Translations under genes and position numbers: made by a program
The notes under the pieces: generated by a model
Databases searched by the model: none
Told to the model about the DNA's origin: nothing
The model's input: only the letters and a program-made list of their open reading frames with translations
From: Sphingomonas sp. UV9
GTDB taxonomy: Bacteria; Pseudomonadota; Alphaproteobacteria; Sphingomonadales; Sphingomonadaceae
Assembly: GCF_004101245.1 (NCBI RefSeq)
Contig: NZ_SCIN01000001.1
Coordinates: 1 to 64,000 of the forward strand
DNA: 64,000 nt
Reading direction: 5' to 3'
Shown here: in pieces, positions 8,740 through 19,400 of the stretch
How positions within the stretch are numbered: the stretch's first letter is position 1
Layout of the letters: each line of letters starts with the position of its first letter

Positions 8740-10434
8740 ATGAATACAGGATCGGCCAGGCGGACGACGGGCGGATCTTGTGCTTGGCCCGCCAAATTGG
8801 GCGCTGCATTCACCGGCATCGTTTTGCTATCCACCGCCGCGACGGCACAGGTTTCATCGCCCGCCGATCAGGAACAGGCCCGTATCCGCGCGCAGCAGCA
8901 GGCGGCTGAACGGGCGGCGCGGGAGGCAGCGCCGGTCGCGACGATCGAGCGGGCTGCGCCAGCGCCGCTGGGGCCTTTCCCGGTGGAGGCCAGCTGCTTC
9001 ACGGTGCGCGATATCGTCGTCGAGAATGCCGGACGCGCAAAGCTGCGCTGGGTGCCAGGGTTCGCCGCGCAGTATCGCGGGCGGTGCGTCGGGACGGCTG
9101 GTCTCGATTACATCATCCGCAGCCTGCAGGGCGCGTTCATCGAGCGTGGTCTGGTGACGACGCGCGCGGGCCTGCCCGAACAGGATCTGGCCAGCGGCAC
9201 GCTGCGCATCGTCGTGGTGCCAGGCGTCGTCGAGGATATCCGGGTCAACAAGACAGGCAGAACCAAGGCATGGGGCCGTGCGACGCCGGTCGGACGCGGC
9301 GACCTGCTCGATCTGCGTGCGCTCGAACAGGGGCTGGAGCAGATGCGCAGCGTTCCCGGTCGAGCCGTCGCGGTCGACATCGTGCCGGGGGATGCGCCGG
9401 GCCAGTCGGTTCTCGACGTCGCGGTAGACCAGACGCGGCCGATCGCGGGGTCGCTGTCGATCAACAACTTCGCCGGCGAGCGGGTCGGTCGCTATCAGGG
9501 CTCGGCGCAGATTGCCGAACTCGGGCAGCTGGGCTTTTCGGAGGTCATCAGCGCCTATTACAACCGGCGGACGGATTCGCCGGGCGTGCCCGCCGACAGC
9601 CGCGGCGTCGGCGGCTCGATCTCGGTGCCGGCCGGGTGGTGGACGTTCAACGCGAGCGGCTCCGCCAATCGCTACAGCCAGACCGTCAACGGTGAAGTCA
9701 GCAGCTTCGGGACACGTGGCACGCTCGACCGGGTCGCGATCGGTGCCGAGCGGGTCTTCTACCGCGACCAGACGACCAAGGACGCGATCAGCGTCGGGTT
9801 GGCCCGGCGATGGGGGCGCAACTTTATCAACGACGTCGAGATCGGCATCCAGCGGCAGGATCTCACCGATCTCGAAGTGCGGCTGATCGACCGGCGCACG
9901 TTCGGCGCTGCGCGCTTCGACGGGTCGGTGGGCGTCCGGTTCGGTCTCGGGATCCTCGGGGCGCAGAAGCAGCCGGACGATCGGCCCGATGCGCTGCCGA
10001 GCGCACGCTACCGGATCGTCAGCGCCGACTTCGGACTGTTCGTGCCCTTGGGGCAGGGCTTCATCGCCGGGTACCGTGCGGAGTTTCACGGGCAGGTCAG
10101 CGACCGGAATCTGTTCGGCTCGGACCTCATCCAGATCGGCGGCCCCTACACGATCCGCGGCTTGGATACCGACACGGCGGAACTGGGGCGTGACGGCTTC
10201 TACCTCCGCCAGGAGCTGGGTGGCAGGATCACCGATGGGTTCCGTCCGTATGTCCTGTTCGACATAGGTGAGGTCCGCAAGGGGACCGGCGCGCGCGGCG
10301 GCGCCGGCCTCGGGCTGAGGGCGCGGCGTGGGCCGTTCTTCGTCGACGTCTTCGGGGCGCGTCCGGTGTTCGGGCGCCAGATCCCCAATCGCAACCGCGT
10401 TCGGTTCGGCCTTTCCGCCGGTGTAGGATTTTGA
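8740..10434 (+). CDS. TpsB-type outer-membrane transporter (ShlB/FhaC/CdiB family)
   Basis: The 564-residue product has a signal sequence (residues about 15-37, ending STAATAQ), an alanine/arginine-rich linker (QARIRAQQQAAERAARE) as in FhaC H1/linker regions, POTRA-like domains (about residues 88-235; FTVRDIVVENAG and LRIVVVPGVVEDI), and a C-terminal 16-strand barrel ending in F (AGVGF). GGPYTIRGLDTD (about residues 465-476) is the conserved lid-loop segment equivalent to VRGY of Omp85/TpsB proteins. It exports the TpsA gene product, whose gene begins 2 bases after its stop. Confidence 0.93.
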   Translation: MNTGSARRTTGGSCAWPAKLGAAFTGIVLLSTAATAQVSSPADQEQARIRAQQQAAERAAREAAPVATIERAAPAPLGPFPVEASCFTVRDIVVENAGRAKLRWVPGFAAQYRGRCVGTAGLDYIIRSLQGAFIERGLVTTRAGLPEQDLASGTLRIVVVPGVVEDIRVNKTGRTKAWGRATPVGRGDLLDLRALEQGLEQMRSVPGRAVAVDIVPGDAPGQSVLDVAVDQTRPIAGSLSINNFAGERVGRYQGSAQIAELGQLGFSEVISAYYNRRTDSPGVPADSRGVGGSISVPAGWWTFNASGSANRYSQTVNGEVSSFGTRGTLDRVAIGAERVFYRDQTTKDAISVGLARRWGRNFINDVEIGIQRQDLTDLEVRLIDRRTFGAARFDGSVGVRFGLGILGAQKQPDDRPDALPSARYRIVSADFGLFVPLGQGFIAGYRAEFHGQVSDRNLFGSDLIQIGGPYTIRGLDTDTAELGRDGFYLRQELGGRITDGFRPYVLFDIGEVRKGTGARGGAGLGLRARRGPFFVDVFGARPVFGRQIPNRNRVRFGLSAGVGF

Positions 10435-10436
10435 GC

Positions 10437-13400
10437 ATGACCAAGCTGACCTTCGCCGTGCTGCGTCGCCGGATGCGTTCGGCCAGCGCGCTGTCTCCGC
10501 TAGGCGGCGGCGCCGGGCTCGCCGCACTGTTGCTGGTCGCAACGGTGCCGGCGCGCGGCCAGGACGGCGGTGCGCCTAATCCTGTCGTCCCGGTCCCCGG
10601 TGGCCCGACGCATCTCGATTACGGCGCGAACGGCGTGCCGGTGGTCAAAATCGCGACGCCGGACGCCAGAGGGACGAGCTACAACCGCTACCAGGCGTTC
10701 AACGTCGATGCGCGCGGCGTGGTGCTCAACAACAGCGACAAGATCGTCCAGAGCCGGCTCGCCGGCTATATCGACGGCAACGCGCAGCTGAAGGCATCGG
10801 GCGGGGCGTCGCTGATCGTCAACGAGGTGGTGGCGGCCAATCCGTCTAGCCTGCGCGGCTATATCGAGGTCGCCGGCAAGACCGCCGACCTGGTGCTCGC
10901 CAATCCCTACGGCATCGCGTGCAACGGTTGCGGCTTCGTCAACGCGCCGCGCGTGACGCTGGCGGCCGCACAACCCCTGGTCGACGGAGCCGGCGCGCTC
11001 AGCGGATTCCGGACGGCGACCGGCACGATCGAGGTGTCCGGCAGCGGGCTCGACGCGACGAACGCGCGGCTCGACCTCTTCGCGCGCGCCGTCTCGATCA
11101 ACGCCGGCCTGTATGCGGATACCGTGACCGCCAGCGTCGGCGCGGGCGACATCACGCGCGACGGCGACATCGTCGTCGTCGGGCAGCGGACCGCCGCACA
11201 GCCGAACCAGCCCGCCTTCGCGCTCGACGTGGCGGCGCTCGGCGGGATGTATGCGCGCTCGATCAAGCTGATCGGCACCGAGCGCGGGCTCGGCGTCAAC
11301 GTCGCCGGCGATCTCGCCGGGCTCGAACAGGGCGTGACGCTGTCGTTCGACGGCAGGATATCGGTGCCCGGCGCGATCACGGCGAAGACGGCGGTCGCGA
11401 TCGAGACCGCCGGTGCGCTCGACGTCGCCGGCCAGATCTACGGCGAAGGCACGACGACGTTGAAAGGCGCGAGCCTGGCGGGCAACGGCCTGATCGGCAG
11501 TGGTGGCGACCTCACGGTCACGACCGGCGCGCTTAGCAGCGGTGGCACGCTCGCCGCCGGCCTGACCCGTGACGGACGTGTCACGCAGACTGGCACGTTG
11601 CGCCTCGATGTCGGCGGCACGGCGGCGCTGACGGGGCGAGTGCTGGCGCGCGACGTTGTGTCGTTGACGGCGGGCACCATCGTCAACCACGGGCTCGCGA
11701 GCGGCGGGACGCTGACGCTGCGTACCGCGACGCTCGACAATAGCGGCGGCACGATCGATGCGCGGACGGCGCTCGACGCGCAGGCGGGCGCGGTCGGCAA
11801 TATCGGCGGCGTGATCCAGTCCGGCGGAGCGCTGGCACTCACCGGCAGCAGCCTGGCGAACGATCGTGGCGCGGTTCTGGCGCTCGGCAGCGATACACTG
11901 ACGCTGGGCTTCACCGGCGTGATCAGTGGCAGCGGTGGGCAGATCGGCGGCAATGGCGATGTGTCTGTCAGGGCTGGCGCGCTCGGCATCGACGGTGTGG
12001 CGGGCAGCATCACGGCGAGCAAGGCGCTCGATCTCAATGTCGACGGCGATTTTACGATCACCGGCAAGGGCCTGGTCGCGGGCGGCGGTGCGATGACGGC
12101 CAATGTCCGCGCGCTCGGCGTTGTCGAAGGCGGCTTGCAGGGCGGCAGTGCACTGACCGTGCGCGCAGGCTCGGTCACGATCGGCAGCGGTGGCCAGGTC
12201 AGCGGTGGGAGCGTAATCGCCGACACGGTCGGTACGATGACGAACGCCGGCCTGATCGCGAGCGCGGGTCGCGTCGACCTGACCGCGGCCAATCTGGCAA
12301 ACATCGGCACGATTTCGGGCAAGGGCGGCACGAGCGTTAAGGCTGCGGGCCTTTTCGCGCAGGACGGTCTGGTCGCGTCCGACGGCGCTATCGACATAAA
12401 TGCAGGAGCATTTACCTCGCGTGGCGGCACGGTCGAAGCAGGGGGCGCGCTCGGCGTCTCGGCCGGATCGGTCGCGCTTGATCGCGCCAGCCTGACCGCG
12501 CTCGGGGCGGGCGCACTGACGCTGGCGAGCTGGGGCGCTTTGACGGATTCCGGGTCACGCCTCGGCAGCAACGGCGATGTCGCGATCGGTGCCACGACGC
12601 TGGTGTTCACCGATAGCCGGATCACTGCGCTTGGTGCGCTCGCGCTCGACGCGACGGCGGGTGACCTTGCATTCGGCAGCGGCGCGACGATCGAGAATGG
12701 CGGCGACCTGACGCTGACCGCGACGGGCACGCTGAGCCACACCGCCGATATCGTCGGCCGCGGACAGAATCTGACGGTGCGCGCGGCGATGATCGACAAC
12801 CGCGGCTCTGCTATCCTTCATCTCGGCACCGGCACGCTCGCACTGACCGGAACCGGCCCGATCGATAATAGCAACGGTCGGATCGCGACCAATGGTGCGC
12901 TGTCGCTGATCGCCGGCACGTTCGCCAACACCAGTGGAACGCTCACCTCCGCGGGCGGGGCCGGGCTGACGATCGACAGCGATCTGGCAAACGAGAATGG
13001 CTTGATCGCGGCGGGCAGCGGCCTGACGCTTCGGGCCGGTGCGACCCGCAACGCCGGAGGATCAATCGAAGCCGCCGGCCCGCTGGACGCGCGTCTTACC
13101 GCGCTCGACGGCGGCACGCTGGTCGCGACCGGTTCGACGGGAACGCTGACGCTCGACGTCCGCGATGCGATCAGCGGTTCGGTCCTGGTCGGCGCCACCA
13201 CCGATGGCACCGTCACCGCGAGTTCGCTCAACCTTGCCAGCGGGTCGCGACTGACGGCGGGCGGGATGCTGACGGTCGGCGCGCGCGACGGGGACATCGC
13301 GCTGGCGGGAGGCACGCTCGATGCGGCGAAACTCAAGCTGACCGCCGCGCGCGCGATCCTTACGGGCAGTGGCGGGCTGATCCAGTCGACCGGCGCGACG

Positions 13401-16400
13401 ACGATCGCGGCGGACTCGCTGACCACGACCGGCGCCCGCGTCGTGGCGGGCGGCACGCTCGACGTGACCGCGAGCACGCTGGATAATCGCAACGGCTTGC
13501 TGGCGTCCGGCGTCAATGGCGCGACCTTTACCGTCAACACGCTGGCCAACGATCGCGGCACGCTCGGCGGCGACGGATCGGTCGTCGTGACGGCGACGAG
13601 CGTCGACAATGGCGCGGGTACGCTTGCGGCAGGCGGCGATTTGACGCTGTCGATAGCAAGCCTGGCAAACGCGACCGGAGGACAGATCTGGGCGGACCGC
13701 GATGCGCGGGTGACTGCAGCGGGGACGCTCGCCAACCGCGGCAGCATCGCCGCCGCACGCGACCTGACCGTCAAGGCTGGCGCACTCGACGGCGGTAGCG
13801 GGGCTGGCGCTGGCACGCTCGCCGGCGGCCGACTGCTCGACATCAACTCGGGCGGCGGCACGTTCGGTCGGCTCGTCGCACCGACCGCGCTGGCGCTTGG
13901 AATAGCAGGCGATCTGACCAACGCTGCCGGCGAGACGATCGCGACGCCGGGCGCGCTGACGCTGAACATCGGGGGCAGCTTCACCAACGCGGGAACGGTG
14001 CAGGGCGGTACTGCGATTGGCATCGCGACGGGGGGATCGATCGCCAACCAGGCCAGCGGCACGATCGTCGCGCCGACGCTGACGCTGACTGCGGGCACGA
14101 CGTTCGAGAACCAGGGGCTCCTAAACGGCGGGGCTGTGTCGGCGACCGCCGCACAGATCGCCAATGGCGGCGCGATCTTCGGCGACAGCGTCGCGCTGTC
14201 CGGTACGGGCGGCATCGTCAACGCGGGCGACAGCGCGGTGATCGCCACCCGGGGCGGACTCCTGTCGCTTTCGAGCGGCGGCGATATCGTCAACCGCGAT
14301 GGCGCACTGCTCTACAGCCTCGGCAATCTAGTCGTTACCGGTATCGGTGGCACCGGGCGTGCGGGCTCGTTGCAGAACCTCTCCTCCGACATTCAGGCAC
14401 AAGGCGACATCGTGATCGCCGCGACCCGTCTGCTTAACGATCGTAGCGTGTTTACCACCGAAGAGGCGCTCGTCTCCAGTCAGGACGTCCGGACGATCGA
14501 CAACCGCAATCGGCGCAACAGGACCATAACCCAGTATCTGGAGACGATTACCGACACGAAAATCCTTGCCGACAGCGGGCAAGCGCGGATCATCGGCACC
14601 AACGTCACGATTGATGCCGACAGCGTCACCAACCGCCTGTCCACGATCAGCGCTGCAGGAAACCTCGGGGTCGGCGCCGCGGCCGTGACCAACACCGCGT
14701 TCACTGGGTACTACACCACCAAGCAGGACGGCGTGATCCTAGGCCAGACGCGCAGCTGCCCCTTCTTGATCGGGTGCGGCGATTGGCGGACGCGAACGAC
14801 GACGCCGCTCAATACCGTCGATGCGCAGGCGACTTTCACGACCCCCTCGACGATCACCGCGGGGGGCACGCTGACGATCGATGCCGTCACGATCGACAAC
14901 CTCGTCCTGACCTCGGACGGCAGCACCGCCGACATCTTCGCCGCGAGCGCGGGGCCCGGCGCCGTCACGGCCGGTGGCGCCGTCGCAGCCGTGACCCCGG
15001 GCGCGGTCGTCGGACCCGGCAGTGCGCCCGGCGTGATCGCCGGCACCGCAATCGATCCGACCTTCGGGTTCGCGGTGAAACCACCGACCGATCGCGCGAG
15101 CGGTGGGGCCGGTAGCGCGACGCTGGATCTGGGCGGACTGTTCCAGTTCGCGGGGGCGAGTTCGCAGGTGCTGGTCCAGGCGGATCCCCGGTTCAACAAC
15201 TACGACACCTTCCTGTCGAGCGACTATTTCCTCGACAAGCTCGGCTATGATCCGTCGCGCGTGCAGCGCCGGCTCGGCGACGGGCTTTATGAGCAGCAAC
15301 TAATCGCGAACCAGCTCGTCGCGCTGGTCGGCGCGCAGCGACTGGTCGGCTATGGCGACAACCAAGGCCAGTATCGCTCGCTGCTCGATGCGGGCGCCAC
15401 CTTCGCAAAGACATACAATCTAGCGCTCGGCGTGTCCCTGTCGCCGACGCAGATGGCGACGCTGACCAGCGACATCGTGCTGCTCGTGGAAACCACCGTG
15501 CAGACCCCGTCGGGGCCGCAGACGGTGCTCGCGCCGCGCGTATACCTGACCAAGGCGGCGGCCGGCGATCTCACCAGCGGCGGCGCGATCATCGCCGGGC
15601 GCGATATCCAGTTGCGCGCATCGGACTCGCTGACCAATGCGGGCGTCATCCGTGCTAGCGCCAGTGGCACGCTGGTCGGCGGCACGATCGTCAACAGCGG
15701 TCGGCTCGATCTAGGCAACCGCGGTATCGTCTCGGCGATCGGCGACCTGATCGATCGGGGTGGTGCGATAACCGGTGGCGACCTGACGCTGGCGGCGGGC
15801 CGCGATCTGACGCTCGTCCCGGTCACGACGACGCGCACCGTCGCAACGCGCTATTATGCCGGGCGTTCGGACCAGCAGGTCTCGTTGACGACGACGACCA
15901 CCAACCGCGGCAGCGATATCGCGGCGACCGGGAACCTCGATCTGCTCGCGGGACGTACGCTGTCGGTCACCGGCGCGAGCGTCGCGGCGGGCGGCAATCT
16001 GGCCGCCTCTGCCGGCCAGACCATAGCGATCGGTAGCGCGACCGACAGTGGCACATCGTTTGCGGTCGGCCGCGAAGGCAAGACGCTGTTCACGCAAACC
16101 CAGACCGAACGCAGCAATGTCCTGTCGGATCTGCGCGCGGGCGGCAACGTCACCTTGGCGACGCCAGGCGCGCTCGCGGTGAACGGCGGCACGGTCACCG
16201 CAGGCCGCGCGCTTGCCGTCGACGCGGGGAGCATCGGCGTGACCGGTGTGATCGACAGCACCCAGTTGCAGCGCGACACGCAGAAGACCTCCGGCGGCTT
16301 CCTGTCGTCGACCAAGACCACCACGGCCTATAACGGCACCGATCAGAGCGTCGTCGCCTCGACGCTGTCGGGCGACACGGTCGCGCTGCGCAGCACCGGC

Positions 16401-19400
16401 GACACGCGGATCGTCGGTTCCAACGTGGTCGCGGACAACGGCGTATCGATCGCCGCGGGTGGTGCGATCGATGTCGGCACGCTGACCGCGACCGATACTG
16501 AGGCGCAGTCGACGCGCGTCAAGAAGAGCGGACTGTCGATCGGTGGCGGCGGGCTGTTCCTCGGCGTCTCCAAGAACCGCAACGACGTGAACACAACCAG
16601 CATCACCAACACCGGCTCGCTGATCGGATCGACCGCGGGCGACGTTACGCTCGACGCCGGTCGCGCGCTGACCGTGACCGGCAGCCAGGTGACCGGCACC
16701 GGTCTGACCCGACTGACGGGCGAGAGCGTCGCGATCCGCAATGCGACCGACGTGACGACCACCGACACGCTCAACAAGTCGTCGAGCATAGGCATCAGCG
16801 TCGGCGCGCAGAGCCCCGTGCTCAGCGGGTTGCAGGGCGTGCGCGACTCCGGCCGCATCCTTGGCAACGCCAATACGAACGCGCGGACCAGCGCGGTGGC
16901 CGGACTCGCAGGCGGACTGGCCGCCTACAACGCAGCGGATGCGCTCAAGGGCGGCGTCACCAATCTCGCGGCGGTCGGCGTCAGCTTCGGCGTGTCGAGC
17001 AGCAAGGCGACCTCGAACACGCGCGACGAAACCAATGTCGCGAGCCGGATCGCCGGCAACGACGTGGCGATCGCGGCACGCGGCGCCGGTGCAGCCTCGA
17101 CGATCGCGCTGCAGGGCAGTGAGGTCACCGCGGCGCGCAACCTGTCGCTGACCGCGCCGCGTGCGATCACGCTCACGTCAGGCTCCGAGACCGACACGCT
17201 TGAGCAACAGAACAAGTCCTCCGGTTTCTCGGTCGGCGTCCAGCTCGGCCTGTCCGGTGGCGTCACCCCGAACGCGTCGTTCAATGCAGGCAAGGGGAGC
17301 GCGAGCGGCACCGACGTGCGCCACGTGGAAAGCGTCCTCAGCGCCGGCAACGCGGTCTCGATCGCGACACCCGACGCGCTCACGCTGCGCGGCGCGCAGG
17401 TGATCGGCAACCGTGTCGACGTGAACGTGGGTTCGCTCGCGATCGTCAGCGAGCAGGACCGTGCAACCTACGCCGAGCGTCAGCGTAGTCTGGGGCTGTC
17501 GGTCAGTCCCGGCACCGTCGCGGGCAACCTGACCTCTGGCCGCCAGACCGGTGACTTCGCCAGCGTGCGCGAACAGTCGGGCATCTATGCGGGGCAAGGT
17601 GGCCACGGCATCACCGTGGCCGGGAACACCAACCTTGTCGGCGGCGTGATCGCGAGCGACGCGGCAGCGGCACAGAATCGGCTCACGACGGGCACGCTGA
17701 CCGCCAGCGATCTGGCCAACCGCGAACAATACAAAGCGAGCTCGCTCACCATCGGTGGCGGCATCGGCGGCGTCGGCAAGAACGCGAACGGCGAGGCGAA
17801 GGCGCCCGGTACACCGGGAAGCGCCTTGCCGGGCATTCGCACGGGGATCGGCACGATCAGCGCGACGCCACCAGTCGCGTTGGGGGCATCGGGCAAGCAG
17901 TCCGGCACCACCTATTCGGCGATAGCGGTGGGCACGATCGATATCACCTCCGGCGACACCGCCAGCCGCGCCATGGCAGCGACGATCGGGCGTGACACGA
18001 CAGGCGCCAATGCCGGTGCATTGACCCAGCAATACGACGCGAACAAACGCGAGGAGATCGCGTTGGGCTTCGCCGCCGCAACGCAGCTCGCAAACCAGAC
18101 CGGCACCTTCTTCGCCAATCGGGCAAGGGAACAGCAACAGGCCGAGAGTAAAGCAATAGCCGAAGGCGTCGTTCGCGATCCAGACGGCTCCCCCGCGCGC
18201 GATGATCAAGGCCGCTTGATCGCACTGAACCCCCTCTCGCAGCGATATGTGGATGAAGCGTCAGCATTGCGCCAATCTTTCGGTGCGGGCAGCGCTGTTA
18301 GGATTGTAGCGACGGCGATCAACGGAGCGGCCGGCGCGAACGTCACCGGCAGTTTATCGGGCCTGATCCAGAACGCTGCGGTGAACACGGTTCAGAGTTT
18401 GACCGTATCGCAAGTCAAGACGATTGCGGACACCTTGATCGACGTCAACGGGCGCCCGACTGGGGCAAGCGAAGGAGTACGCGCGGCACTACAAGCCGTA
18501 ACGGCCTGCGCGGGAGCTGGAGTTGGCGGAACAAGCAGTTGCACTGGTGCCGCCGTGGGGGCGGGCTCTAGCGTCGTCCTCAACTACGTCCTGACCGAGT
18601 TTCTAGACCCCAAGACTTCAACCGGTTCTGCTCGTGCCTTGGAGGACCAAGAAGCTCGGAAGAATCTTGTGACAACGATGGTTTCAGGAATTGCTGCTGG
18701 GGCTGGAGTCGACCTTAACTCCGCAAACGTCGCGGCTCAGATCGAGACCGAAAACAACGACCTCAAGATTGGTAAGGTCATCATCCCAACCGCGGATACA
18801 GGTGGGTTAACAGTTGCGCAGACCCGGGAGGAGATCGCACGGCTTCACGAGAAGTCGAAACTTACGAACGTCGAGCGCGTGCTATTAGGAAGCCTGGAGG
18901 ATCGATACGATCTTCTGATCAAGACCTATGGTAGCGAGGCCGAAGCACAACGGCAGGTCAACATAGACGGAGCTTTGAAGAAGGCTGGCGCCGGCGATGT
19001 CGCCTTTGCTGGCGGTGCTGCTGGACTTAAATCATATCTAGAGCAGGGCGGCACGCTTGATCAGCTCGGCGCAGATAGGCGGCTTTACGTCCGGACTAGT
19101 GTCACTACATTCGTCCAAGAACTGACACTGTCGGACTTACAGAAGGCCGAGCTACTAAGCAATTTCTCCTCCGGCAAGACGTCCGCTGCGGATACGCTTA
19201 AGGCTGGGCTCAAGCAGGTCCTTGGCCCGGTTGGGTATGCAGTTAGCGATTTCTCGTCTGACAGGCTGGATCAGATCGAAGATATTCAGACTCTTCTGAA
19301 TCTGCTGCCTCAGAGTAGAGGCGCACAGGTCCTGAACATCGCCGCAGGCATTGGTTCGACAGCGTATGCACAGGGGGTGCAGGATAAGATCGTCGGCGCC

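Noticed and set aside
8854..10542. 562-codon frame antisense to tpsB
   Set aside because: It mirrors the GC-rich codon pattern of tpsB, has no ribosome binding site or recognisable domain, and ends inside tpsA.
11400..17900. Short repeated units that might suggest a CRISPR-like or satellite array
   Set aside because: They are the beta-helix repeats of TpsA in one open frame, variable in length and sequence.
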